From JAIOSM01 sp964565415 (GTDB lineage: Bacteria > Desulfobacterota > Desulfobacteria > Desulfobacterales > Desulfobacteraceae), in assembly GCA_964565415.1 (NCBI GenBank), contig CAZMEX010000031.1, positions 1-35,851 on the forward strand: a DNA stretch of 35,851 nucleotides, written 5' to 3'. Position numbers and translations under genes: made by a program. Below the pieces are notes generated by a model. The model was not told the DNA's origin and ran no database searches. It was given only the letters and a program-made list of their open reading frames with translations. Below, piece after piece: positions 15,938 through 24,352 of the stretch; position 1 is the stretch's first letter; each line of letters opens with the position of its first letter.

Positions 15938-17476
15938 TTAAAAGAATATCAGTGTAACTATTATAAATGTTGGAATTAAAACAACTAAAGAGTATTTAAG
16001 TATATATCCAAAAAAGCTTGGCATGGGAGTACCTGACTCTTCAGCAATTGACTTAACCATGAAATTTGGCGCATTTCCTATATAACTGCAGGCACCAAAA
16101 AAAACAGCACCTGTTGATATAGCTTTCAGATATATTGCGTTTTCTGTCATGAGTAAAGGAACTGCATTTGCTTCTGTAATTCCGCTATAGAAGCTTCCAA
16201 GTGCAGTATTGAAAAAAGTCAGATATGTGGGTGCATTATCAAGAAAGGCTGAAAGCATCCCTGTGATCCAGAAATAGTGGAAAGGTTCTTTTACAGCTTC
16301 AATTAAAAAAGCAAAGCTTCCGTCGGGACCTGCTTTAAGAAGCAGAAGGCATGGAATCATGGTTATGAATATTCCAATGAAAAGATAGGCAACTTCAAGA
16401 ATTGGGAACCAGGAGAACTCATTCTCTTCACGCAATGTTTGGGGAGTTGCTATTAGCGAGAGTACTCCCATTAAGATGAGGGTGAAATCGCGCCCCCAGT
16501 CCTGAATAGCCCTGTGAACTCCAAATGTGTTGATAGTGCCCAGATCAATAATACCACTTGTAAGTACAGCCACTATTACGCCGCCAAGAAAGATAAAGTT
16601 GTAAATCCCTACAAGTTTTAAAGGCTCTTTGACCTCATCATCAGGCAGTTTAGGGTTCTCTTTTTTATAAACATAAGTATCAATGCAAAAATATATTGTT
16701 ATGATTATTACAATACTCAAAAGCATGTGAGGCAGTATTTTTAACGTCCAGAAAAATGATACTCCATGTAAAAATCCAAGAAAGAGGGGTGGATCGCCAA
16801 GGGGAGTTAATGCACCTCCAATATTGGCAACAAGGAAAATAAAGAAAACAACCATGAAAGTTCTGTTTTTTCGATAGCTGTTTGCTTTCAGGAAGGGACG
16901 GATCATGAGCATTGCAGCACCAGTAGTCCCCATCCACGATGCCAATATTGTTCCAATAAGAATCATAATTGTATTTATAAGAGGTGTTCCCCTGAGGGAA
17001 CCTTTTAATAGAATACCTCCAGACACTGTGTAAAGTGCCCATAACAGTATGATAAAAGGAACATAATCAGCCAGAATTATGTGTAAAATCTGGTGTGCTG
17101 CCTCTCCCTTGTAAACAAATAGAAAAGGCAGGGCTAGACTTGCAGCCCAGAAAAAGGAGATTTTACCAAAGTTGTGATGCCATAATTGATCTGCAAAAAG
17201 AGGCAGCAATGCAATGGAAAGCAGCATACATGCGAAAGGTATACAGCTCCAGAGAGGCAGGATTGTTCCAAGATCAACATGACCTTCAGAATGAGAATCC
17301 CCATGGGCTTTGTCATTATTATCATGTGCTTGTGTTGGGGCTGGATGGTCTGTCCCTTGGTTTGTGTGCTCAATTGAGGTGGTTTTTGGGGAACTGTGAT
17401 TTGAGGCTGCAACAGAAACCGGAGATATAAACAGAATCATTAAGAAAATAATCAATACCAACTTTTCTAATTTCAT
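15938..17476 (-). CDS. NhaD-type sodium:proton antiporter with His-rich N-terminus
   Basis: 512 aa, polytopic, ion transporter (ArsB/NhaD) superfamily. Residues 1-24 look like a signal peptide or first anchor, followed by a hydrophilic segment with seven His (27, 37, 44, 51, 58, 62, 66). Some 11-12 helices follow. Family hallmarks are WMGTTGAAMLMIRPFL, GGALTPLGDPPLFLGF, FLDNAPTYLTFFN and SYIGNAPNFMVKSIAEE. The predicted reaction is Na+/H+ exchange at the inner membrane. GGAGG lies about 9 nt before the ATG. It is the first gene of the minus-strand cluster, divergent from ldcA and separated by tRNA-Pro. A different anion or organic-acid carrier of the superfamily is less likely. Confidence 0.85.
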   Translation of the reverse strand: MKLEKLVLIIFLMILFISPVSVAASNHSSPKTTSIEHTNQGTDHPAPTQAHDNNDKAHGDSHSEGHVDLGTILPLWSCIPFACMLLSIALLPLFADQLWHHNFGKISFFWAASLALPFLFVYKGEAAHQILHIILADYVPFIILLWALYTVSGGILLKGSLRGTPLINTIMILIGTILASWMGTTGAAMLMIRPFLKANSYRKNRTFMVVFFIFLVANIGGALTPLGDPPLFLGFLHGVSFFWTLKILPHMLLSIVIIITIYFCIDTYVYKKENPKLPDDEVKEPLKLVGIYNFIFLGGVIVAVLTSGIIDLGTINTFGVHRAIQDWGRDFTLILMGVLSLIATPQTLREENEFSWFPILEVAYLFIGIFITMIPCLLLLKAGPDGSFAFLIEAVKEPFHYFWITGMLSAFLDNAPTYLTFFNTALGSFYSGITEANAVPLLMTENAIYLKAISTGAVFFGACSYIGNAPNFMVKSIAEESGTPMPSFFGYILKYSLVVLIPTFIIVTLIFF

Positions 17477-17605
17477 TAACCTGTTACCTCCATCAATTTT
17501 AAAATGTTTATCACATATATTACAAAAGACGGTTCATTGTAACTTTAATTTTCAAGGTTGCTTTTAATTGATACTTATAAATCCATCCATTGCAATAATA
17601 TATGT

Positions 17606-17646
17606 CAACAGGCTGCTAAAAAATATTATTTTACAGCAGCCTGTTG
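17606..17646. repeat. Long perfect inverted repeat (12-13 bp arms, 17-nt AT loop)
   Basis: Arms at 17606-17617 and 17635-17646 are perfectly complementary over 12 bp, and one more A-T pair can be added outside. The loop is AT-only except one base. Neither side is followed by a T-run, so it is not a textbook intrinsic terminator. It lies about 80 nt downstream of tRNA-Pro and upstream of the NhaD-like gene. It may stop tRNA read-through, be a palindromic repeat element, or serve as an operator. Confidence 0.7.
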
Positions 17647-17727
17647 ATGTTGAAAAATTATCCATAGCAATATTTTGTATTAAATTTATTTTACAAAGTC
17701 AAGACACAAAGAATATCTTTTTTGTTT

Positions 17728-17804
17728 TGGTCGGAGCGAGAGGATTTGAACCTCCGACCCCTTGCACCCCATGCAAGTGCGCTACCAGGCTGCGCTACGC
17801 TCCG
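17728..17804 (-). tRNA. tRNA-Pro (anticodon GGG), CCA encoded
   Basis: On the minus strand the sequence folds as a full cloverleaf. The acceptor stem CGGAGCG pairs with CGCTCCG, the D-arm uses GCGC/GCGC around AGCCTGGTA, and the anticodon stem CTTGC/GCAAG encloses loop ATGGGGT, giving anticodon GGG. The T-arm has GGAGG TTCAAAT CCTCT. Discriminator A at 17731 is followed by an encoded CCA (17730-17728). Length is 77 nt with CCA. It charges proline for CCC/CCU codons. Confidence 0.95.
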
Positions 17805-17841
17805 TTTTTTTTGGGGAAGTTAAAGTACTCAAAAAAAGAAA

Positions 17842-17870
17842 TAAATATCATTTTACAAGAAAAGTGTCAA
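17842..17870 (-). promoter_or_regulatory. Sigma-70 promoter for tRNA-Pro
   Basis: Minus strand: -35 TTGACA (17870-17865), 17-nt spacer, -10 TATTTA (17847-17842) with an extended TGA before it. The -10 box ends about 38 nt before the 5' end of tRNA-Pro, leaving room for a short leader to be removed by RNase P. Confidence 0.6.
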
Positions 17871-17942
17871 TAAGGATTTTTTCATATCCAGCAAGATTGT
17901 AATTTCTCATTAAATACTATAAAAATGTAATAAAGAGAGCGC

Positions 17943-18836
17943 ATGACCATCAATATGAGGAATAAAATATTGCTTAAACCTGGTGACAAAATAGGTATCT
18001 GTGCCCCTTCAGGTTCTTTTGATAAGCTGAAGTTTGAAAAAGGGCTGGAAGTCATAAAGAATATGGGATTTAATCCCATTGTCCCAAAAGATATCTATAA
18101 AAAAAAAAGATACCTGGCTGGGAGTGACCCCTTAAGAGCTAAAGTTATCACAGATTTTCTTATTGATGACAATATCAAGGCAATAATGTGTGCAAGGGGA
18201 GGATTTGGAGCTATAAGAATATTAGACCTTCTTGAGCGGCAGCTTATTCAAAGGAATACAAAATTTTTTATTGGGTTCAGTGACATTACAGCACTTTTGG
18301 TTAATTTGACCAGATTCCCCTTAATAAAATTAATTCATGGTCCAAATATTGTCTCCCTTGCAAAAGCAGAATCTGAAACAGTAAACTCTCTATATCAATC
18401 ATTAACAAATGGAACTTGGAGTATTAAAGTAAATAATCCCGTTGTTCTAAACCGAGGCTTTTGTAAGGCAAGGCTGTTGGGTGGCAACCTTACAACTTTG
18501 AATCATCTTGTTGGAACAAAATATCAGGCTGGGTTTAAAGATTGTATTTTTTTTATGGAAGATATACAAGAGTCTCCCTATAAAATTGACCGCATGTTAA
18601 CTCAGATGAAGCTGGCAGGATGTTTTAACGGAATAAAAGGTGTTGTGACAGGATCTTTTCAAAATTGTGGCAACCTGGAAATCATTCATGAAATTATTCA
18701 GGAAATATTTGAGGAGTACCATATACCAATCCTTGCAGGGGTTGATTCAGGTCATGGCAGGATAAATCTCTCTTTGCCAATGGGAGTTGAGGTGACAGTG
18801 GATACAGATAAAACAGAATTGGAATTTAACAGATGA
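17943..18836 (+). CDS. ldcA: LD-carboxypeptidase (peptidase family S66)
   Basis: 297 aa, cytosolic. It cleaves the terminal D-Ala from murein tetrapeptides during peptidoglycan recycling. The S66 triad is visible: nucleophile S113 in FIGFSDITALL, E206 in FFMEDIQESPY, and H271 in GVDSGHGRINLSLP. The preceding CARGGFGA (83-90) is the family's glycine-rich loop. Length is normal for the family. A weak GAGAG lies just before the chosen ATG; the alternative ATG four codons in has no better site. It overlaps the serine-hydrolase gene by 4 nt (ATGA), so the two are translationally coupled. Confidence 0.92.
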   Translation: MTINMRNKILLKPGDKIGICAPSGSFDKLKFEKGLEVIKNMGFNPIVPKDIYKKKRYLAGSDPLRAKVITDFLIDDNIKAIMCARGGFGAIRILDLLERQLIQRNTKFFIGFSDITALLVNLTRFPLIKLIHGPNIVSLAKAESETVNSLYQSLTNGTWSIKVNNPVVLNRGFCKARLLGGNLTTLNHLVGTKYQAGFKDCIFFMEDIQESPYKIDRMLTQMKLAGCFNGIKGVVTGSFQNCGNLEIIHEIIQEIFEEYHIPILAGVDSGHGRINLSLPMGVEVTVDTDKTELEFNR

Positions 18837-19915
18837 AACCCGTTGTTCAGCTAATGAACAGAGGTGTGAAAGAGGGTGTCTTCCCCGGTGCTGTCCTGCT
18901 TGTATCTAAAGGCAGCAAGATCAGGTTTTTCCAAAGTTTTGGAACCTCAGATGTTTTATCTGGTAAAACAATGACAAAGGAATCAATTTTTGATCTTGCA
19001 TCTTTAACAAAACCCCTTGTTACCTCCCTTGCAGTGTTTAAGCTGATTGAAAAAAAACAATTATCCATGGAACAGAATATTTCAACCATTATTAAGCAGA
19101 TTTCAGATAAAAGGAAAAAAGAAATTACAATTGGGCAGCTGTTGAGACACACTTCAGGTTTGGCTGCCCATAAAGAATACTATAAAAAGGTCATGGGTTT
19201 TGCAAAAACAGTGAGAAGAGAAAAAATGCGTGGGTTTTTAATAAAAGAGCCACTTATGGGAAAACCAGGGGGAAATCAGCTGTACAGTGATTTGGGTTTT
19301 ATTCTTCTTGCGTGGATTGTTGAAACTATTTGTGGACAAAGAATAGATAGATTCATCAACAAAGAAGTTTATAAATTACTTGGAATAGATAATTTGTTTT
19401 ATATTGATAATTTCAAAAAGCAACCTGTTCTTTCAGACGACCTATATAAAAAAATTGTTGCTACGGAAAATTGCCCCTGGAGAGAAAAAACCCTTTTAGC
19501 TGAAGTCCATGATGACAATGCCTGGTCAGTTGGTGGGATTGAAGGACATGCAGGGCTTTTTGGAGATGCTTTTTCCGTATGGCAGATTTCCATGGAAATC
19601 ATGAATGCATTGAGGGGAGACAAGACAGAAGTATTAGACAGCATAAGAACATTAGATCTATTGAAGAAAGAGAAGGAATCTGAGTTCAGGGCAGGGTTTG
19701 ATACTCCATCAAAACATGGAGCCTCTTCGGGAAAATATTTTTCTGAACACTCCATTGGTCACTTGGGCTTTACAGGCACTTCTTTCTGGATTGATCCTGT
19801 AAAAGCTTTGATTATTGTTCTCTTAAGTAACCGTGTACATTTTGGAAGAGGCAATGATAAAATAAAAACTTTTCGACCTGCAATTCATAATTTAATAGTG
19901 GAACAAAATCTATAA
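18833..19915 (+). CDS. Serine hydrolase, beta-lactamase/DD-peptidase fold (class C-like)
   Basis: 360 aa of the SxxK acyl-transferase superfamily. The nucleophile is S57 in SLTK (57-60), the second motif is Y151-S-D (where class C enzymes have YxN), and RHTSGL (105-110) is the usual neighbour motif. A late HLGFTGTSFWIDP matches the third KTG-like motif as H-x-GFTG. No clear N-terminal signal peptide is visible, so it may be cytosolic, unlike secreted DD-peptidases. Overlap with ldcA by ATGA suggests a joint role in murein-fragment turnover. An esterase or a penicillin-binding hydrolase is equally compatible. Confidence 0.85.
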   Translation: MKPVVQLMNRGVKEGVFPGAVLLVSKGSKIRFFQSFGTSDVLSGKTMTKESIFDLASLTKPLVTSLAVFKLIEKKQLSMEQNISTIIKQISDKRKKEITIGQLLRHTSGLAAHKEYYKKVMGFAKTVRREKMRGFLIKEPLMGKPGGNQLYSDLGFILLAWIVETICGQRIDRFINKEVYKLLGIDNLFYIDNFKKQPVLSDDLYKKIVATENCPWREKTLLAEVHDDNAWSVGGIEGHAGLFGDAFSVWQISMEIMNALRGDKTEVLDSIRTLDLLKKEKESEFRAGFDTPSKHGASSGKYFSEHSIGHLGFTGTSFWIDPVKALIIVLLSNRVHFGRGNDKIKTFRPAIHNLIVEQNL

Positions 19916-20041
19916 GTTTGCATGTATGATATACATATTTGTTGTTTTGTTCTTGTAAAAAATGAATAATTTTGTTAGCAATTAAGGTTACTATAACTTA
20001 AGGTGTTATTGAGGTTAAACAATAAAAATTAAAGGTGTGAT

Positions 20042-21088
20042 ATGAATCTAATAATTGATTCTTTGTTAGGTGCTTTTTCCAACGACCTGGCTGTTGATTT
20101 AGGGACAGCAAATACTCTAATATACGTTAAAGGGAAGGGCATTGTTTTAAATGAGCCTTCTGTTGTTGCTGTCAGGACCGATAGAAAATCCAAAAGCAGA
20201 ATCCTTGCTGTTGGTCTTGAGGCAAAAAAGATGCTTGGAAGAACTCCTGGTAATATAGTTGCTATCCGCCCCATGAGAGATGGTGTTATTGCTGATTTTG
20301 AAGTTACTGAAGCCATGATCAAATATTTTATAAAAAAAGTTCACAATGGCAGAAGTGCACTTGTCCGCCCTCGCATTGTTATTGCTGTGCCTTCTGGCAT
20401 AACCCAGGTTGAAAAGAGAGCTGTTAGAGAATCTCTTGAATCAGCAGGAGCAAGAGAAGTTTTTCTGATTGAAGAGCCCATGGCAGCTGCTATTGGTTCT
20501 GAGCTTCCCATAACAGAACCTACGTGTAACATGGTGGTTGACATTGGTGGAGGTACTACAGAGGTTGCTGTAATATCTCTTGCTGGTATCGTTTATACAA
20601 GATCACTTAGAGTCGCAGGTGATAAGATGGATGCTGCCATTGCCCAGCATATAAAAAGAAAATATAATCTTCTTATAGGTGAAAGAACAGCAGAACTTAT
20701 TAAAATAGAAATTGGCAATGCTTATCCTGAAGTTGACAATATTGAGACCATAGAAGTAAAAGGCAGAGACCTTGTATCAGGAATACCAAAAATTTTGGCA
20801 ATTGATTCAGAAGAAGTAAGAGTTGCAATATCTGAACAGATAGATGCCATTGTTGAAACAGTCAGGATAGCTCTGGAACAGACACCTCCTGAACTTGCTG
20901 CTGATATAGTTGATAGAGGGATAGTACTCACAGGCGGCGGTGCATTGTTAAAAAACCTTGATAAACTTTTAAAAGAAAAAAGCGGATTGCCGATAGTTGT
21001 GGCAGATGATCCTCTTTCAACTGTGGCAATAGGGTGTGGTAAGGCGCTTGATCATATTGATATTTTAAAAGAGGTTGTAATAGAATAG
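20042..21088 (+). CDS. mreB: Rod shape-determining protein MreB
   Basis: 348 aa actin-like ATPase that forms membrane-bound filaments guiding lateral wall synthesis. The actin-fold motifs are all present: phosphate-1 DLGTANTLIYV (19-29), EEPMAAAIG, phosphate-2 DIGGGTTEVAVISL, and adenosine motif GIVLTGGGALL near the C-terminus. The short N-terminal MNLIIDSLLG stretch is amphipathic and could bind membrane. It is the first gene of mreB-mreC-mreD-mrdA-rodA, with a 126-nt upstream region containing two small dyads, and mreC follows after 4 nt. Confidence 0.97.
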   Translation: MNLIIDSLLGAFSNDLAVDLGTANTLIYVKGKGIVLNEPSVVAVRTDRKSKSRILAVGLEAKKMLGRTPGNIVAIRPMRDGVIADFEVTEAMIKYFIKKVHNGRSALVRPRIVIAVPSGITQVEKRAVRESLESAGAREVFLIEEPMAAAIGSELPITEPTCNMVVDIGGGTTEVAVISLAGIVYTRSLRVAGDKMDAAIAQHIKRKYNLLIGERTAELIKIEIGNAYPEVDNIETIEVKGRDLVSGIPKILAIDSEEVRVAISEQIDAIVETVRIALEQTPPELAADIVDRGIVLTGGGALLKNLDKLLKEKSGLPIVVADDPLSTVAIGCGKALDHIDILKEVVIE

Positions 21089-21092
21089 GTTA

Positions 21093-21914
21093 ATGTTTTC
21101 CAAAAAGATGCTTTTTTTGATTGGAGGTCTTCTGTTGATTGCAATCAATTTTGCAATATTGACAATGAGCAGCAGGCAGTCAGTAGAAGAAAATAGTATT
21201 GAAAGAGTTACAATTACCTTGATTGCACCTTTTCAGATGGTAGTGTCAAGAAGTGTTAAGGCGATTGAGAGTGTCTGGATAGATTATTTTTGTACTGTTA
21301 CTGCAGCAAAAGAGAATGCTAGTCTTAAGAAACAACTTGCGGATATTGATAGCATAAATAGTAGAATCCGGGAACTTGAGTTTGAGAATAATCGATTAAA
21401 GAAACTGGTTAATTTTACCCGAACTGTTGATTATACTTTTGTTGCAGCCCAGGTAATTGCAAGGGATCCTTCCCCATGGTTTAAAACAATCATGGTTGAT
21501 AAAGGGTGGAAAGATGGATTGTCCAAAGGGCTTCCGGTTTTAGTTTCAGAGGGAGTTGTCGGGCATGTGATTAAAGTCGCCCCAGGTTATTCCAGAATAC
21601 TTTTAATAACTGACAGGAACAGTGCTGTAGATTCTCTGGTGCAGAATTCAAGAGTCCGCGGGATTGTGAAGGGAGACAGTTCAGAGAGATGTTATTTTAG
21701 ATATGCTTTAAGAAAGGAAAAAATTATAAAGGGTGAAATTATTGTCTCGTCAGGATTTGATCAGATTTTTCCAAAGGGTCTAAAAGTTGGTGAAGTTATT
21801 GATGTGAAAAAAGAGCCTTCCCAACTGTTTCAAAAGATTATTATAAAGACCTGTGTTGATTTTGATAAGTTAGAAGAGGTGCTTGTTGCTAAAATAGAAA
21901 ATGACTCACAATAG
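21093..21914 (+). CDS. mreC: Rod shape-determining protein MreC
   Basis: 273 aa. One N-terminal membrane helix (about 7-26), a coiled-coil (about 70-105; KENASLKKQLADIDS and RELEFENNRLKKL), then the periplasmic beta-barrel domain with VIARDPSPWFKTIMVDKG, GLPVLVSEGVVGHV and LLITDRNSAVDSLVQNS. These match MreC. It bridges MreB/MreD to the elongation PBP2. It starts 4 nt after mreB and is followed by mreD after 9 nt. Confidence 0.95.
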   Translation: MFSKKMLFLIGGLLLIAINFAILTMSSRQSVEENSIERVTITLIAPFQMVVSRSVKAIESVWIDYFCTVTAAKENASLKKQLADIDSINSRIRELEFENNRLKKLVNFTRTVDYTFVAAQVIARDPSPWFKTIMVDKGWKDGLSKGLPVLVSEGVVGHVIKVAPGYSRILLITDRNSAVDSLVQNSRVRGIVKGDSSERCYFRYALRKEKIIKGEIIVSSGFDQIFPKGLKVGEVIDVKKEPSQLFQKIIIKTCVDFDKLEEVLVAKIENDSQ

Positions 21915-21923
21915 ATTCCAACA

Positions 21924-22460
21924 ATGAAGATCTCTTTTTTCATATTATTAACTCTTTTTTTAATCATACTCCAATCCACTGCCTTTCCAGGTTTTTTTCT
22001 CTCCCACCACTTTTTTGATCTCTTAATTTTAAATGTCATCTATTTAAGCCTTATTTTTACACATACTGGGATACTTTTTATTGTTATTTTGATTGGATGC
22101 ATTGTAGACAGCGTTTCTGGGGTATACTTTGGTTTATATCTCACAACATATATATGGATCTATGTAATAGTGCAGGTATTAAAACAATTTGTTTTCTCAA
22201 GGAACATTGTTTTTTATGTTGTAATCGCCGTTGCAGCCGTTGCAATAGAATCCATATTTTTAATACTTTCAGTTTTTATCAACCAGGGGAAAAGTGGTGT
22301 GGAATCGTTGAATTTTTATCTTATGGCAAAACAGATGATTCTGGCATGCATTTTTATTCCTTTGGGGCTTACAATAATTACAACAATTCGTAGAAAATAT
22401 GAAAGCATTATAGCAAATTTTACAAATAAGATTAAAAGAGATTCAGATTATTTTAATTAG
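21924..22460 (+). CDS. mreD: Rod shape-determining protein MreD
   Basis: 178 aa, very hydrophobic, about five membrane helices. Sequence conservation in MreD is low, but the ILQSTAFPGFF segment near the N-terminus, the GCIVDSVSGVYFGLYLTTYIWIYV segment in the middle, and its place between mreC and mrdA identify it. It acts in the inner membrane with MreC and RodA. The gap to mreC is 9 nt and to mrdA 8 nt. Confidence 0.9.
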   Translation: MKISFFILLTLFLIILQSTAFPGFFLSHHFFDLLILNVIYLSLIFTHTGILFIVILIGCIVDSVSGVYFGLYLTTYIWIYVIVQVLKQFVFSRNIVFYVVIAVAAVAIESIFLILSVFINQGKSGVESLNFYLMAKQMILACIFIPLGLTIITTIRRKYESIIANFTNKIKRDSDYFN

Positions 22461-22468
22461 GGGCAGGT

Positions 22469-24322
22469 TTGACACAGTTTGTAAAAACTCCAGATAGAGA
22501 ATGGATAAAAAAAAGATTGATGGGAGTAAGCATTTGCATTGCAGCTGTTTTTACTCTGCTTGTCTTCAGGCTTGTGTATTTACAAATTATTAAAGGCGAG
22601 GAATACCGGCGTTATTCAAAAAACAATTGCATCAGGCTAAAGAGTGTAAAAGCTCCCCGTGGGCTGATTTTTGATAGAAATGGTATTTTACTTGTGGACA
22701 ACCGCCCATCTTTTAATCTGAAGATAGTGCTTGAAGATGCAAGACCCTTAAAAAAAATCATAAGCAAACTTTCACAATTCATTGAAGTGCCTTTTAAAGA
22801 ACTTATGGATAAGATTAGTAAATTTGAAAAAAGGTCATATTACAGACCTTTTGTTTTAATGGAGAATCTATCAAGAAAACAACTCGCGGTTGTTGAAGCC
22901 CATAAACTTGACCTGCCTGGAATCTTAGTGGCTGTTGAGCCCCGCAGAAACTATATTTATAAGAAAAGCTGTGCCCACTTGCTGGGATATATAGGCGAGA
23001 TAAATAAGAGAGAGCTGAATAGTAAAAAATATGTTGGAGTAGCCTCTGGAGATTCAATCGGCAGGTATGGCATAGAGAAAAGCCTGGAAGAGCTGCTTCG
23101 GGGCACAAGGGGAGGAAGACAGGTAGAGGTTGATGCCAATGGCAGGGTAATAAGGATTTTAAGGGAAGTAGACCCTGTTCCCGGGAAAAATATCTATTTA
23201 ACATTGGATTTTGAATTGCAGTATACAGCAGAAGCAATGCTTAAAGAAAAAGCTGGTGCAATAATTGCCATGGACCCCTCAAACGGAGAAGTGCTTGCCA
23301 TGGCAAGTGCGCCCTCCTTTGATCAGAATGATTTTATTGGGGGTGTTTCAACTAAAAAATGGAATGAATTGATTTCTGATTCTAAAAAACCCATGATAAA
23401 TAAAGCATTTCAAGGAGAATATCCACCAGGTTCGATTTATAAAATTGTGAGTGCTTTTGCTGCATTGGAAGAAAACCTGATTGATGGAAACAAAAAGTCT
23501 GTTTGCCCAGGATTTTATAAATATGGGAACAGAGTGTATAGATGCTGGAAAAGGAGTGGTCATGGTGAGATCAATGTTTTCCAGTCCATAGAACAGTCCT
23601 GTGATGTTTTCTTTTACCATATTGGTGAAAAAGTCGGGGTTGATACCCTTGCAAAATATGCAAGGGGGTGTGGTCTTGCAAGAAAAACAGGAATTATACT
23701 TGGTAATGAACGCAACGGACTTATACCGACTTCTAAATGGAAACTCAAGCGATTTGGTGAACCGTGGCGGGGAGGGGAGAACCTTTCCATAGCCATAGGG
23801 CAAGGTTATGACCTTGTAACCCCTCTTCAGATGGCAGTGTTGATTGCTGCGGTTGGGAATGGAGGTGTGCTTTATAGACCCCAGGTTTTAAAGATAGTTA
23901 GAAACTCAGATGGTGATATTGTGGAAACCAGGGCTCCTGTGATCACAGGTAATCTTCCAGCAAGCGAAAAAACTTTAAGAATTGTAAAGCAAGGGCTTTT
24001 TAATGTTGTTCAGGGAAAAAGAGGAACAGCCAGGGGTGTCAGGATAAAAGGAGTTGAAATAGCTGGAAAAACTGGTACTGCCCAGGTGTTCAGTATCAAG
24101 GAAGGCGAAAAAATTAATTCAGATAAACTTAAGTATCATCTTCGGGATCATGCATGGTTTATCTGTTATGCTCCTGCTGTGAATCCTGTCATAGCAGTTT
24201 CAGTATTAATAGAACATGGCAAACATGGCTCTTCCGGAGCAGGTCCTTTGGCAAAAGCAGTTGTGAAAAAATATCTTGAAATAAAAGGTTTACTTGGGAG
24301 AGAAACTAAAATAAAACAATGA
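22469..24322 (+). CDS. mrdA: Penicillin-binding protein 2 (elongasome transpeptidase)
   Basis: 617 aa. One membrane anchor (about 18-40), a PBP dimerisation domain (KAPRGLIFDRNG at 61-72, then NYIYKKSCAHLLGYIGE), and a transpeptidase domain with S322 in PPGSIYK, an SCD second motif in EQSCDVFFYHIG, and KTG in AGKTGTAQVF. It cross-links peptidoglycan during lateral growth, working with RodA. The proposed start is TTG just after a GGGGCAGG; a later in-frame ATG (codon 18) would remove the basic cytosolic tail and is less likely. It is the fourth gene of the mre operon. Confidence 0.95.
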   Translation: MTQFVKTPDREWIKKRLMGVSICIAAVFTLLVFRLVYLQIIKGEEYRRYSKNNCIRLKSVKAPRGLIFDRNGILLVDNRPSFNLKIVLEDARPLKKIISKLSQFIEVPFKELMDKISKFEKRSYYRPFVLMENLSRKQLAVVEAHKLDLPGILVAVEPRRNYIYKKSCAHLLGYIGEINKRELNSKKYVGVASGDSIGRYGIEKSLEELLRGTRGGRQVEVDANGRVIRILREVDPVPGKNIYLTLDFELQYTAEAMLKEKAGAIIAMDPSNGEVLAMASAPSFDQNDFIGGVSTKKWNELISDSKKPMINKAFQGEYPPGSIYKIVSAFAALEENLIDGNKKSVCPGFYKYGNRVYRCWKRSGHGEINVFQSIEQSCDVFFYHIGEKVGVDTLAKYARGCGLARKTGIILGNERNGLIPTSKWKLKRFGEPWRGGENLSIAIGQGYDLVTPLQMAVLIAAVGNGGVLYRPQVLKIVRNSDGDIVETRAPVITGNLPASEKTLRIVKQGLFNVVQGKRGTARGVRIKGVEIAGKTGTAQVFSIKEGEKINSDKLKYHLRDHAWFICYAPAVNPVIAVSVLIEHGKHGSSGAGPLAKAVVKKYLEIKGLLGRETKIKQ

Positions 24323-24352
24323 TACATCATATCTTAAGAAATGGAGGCAATG

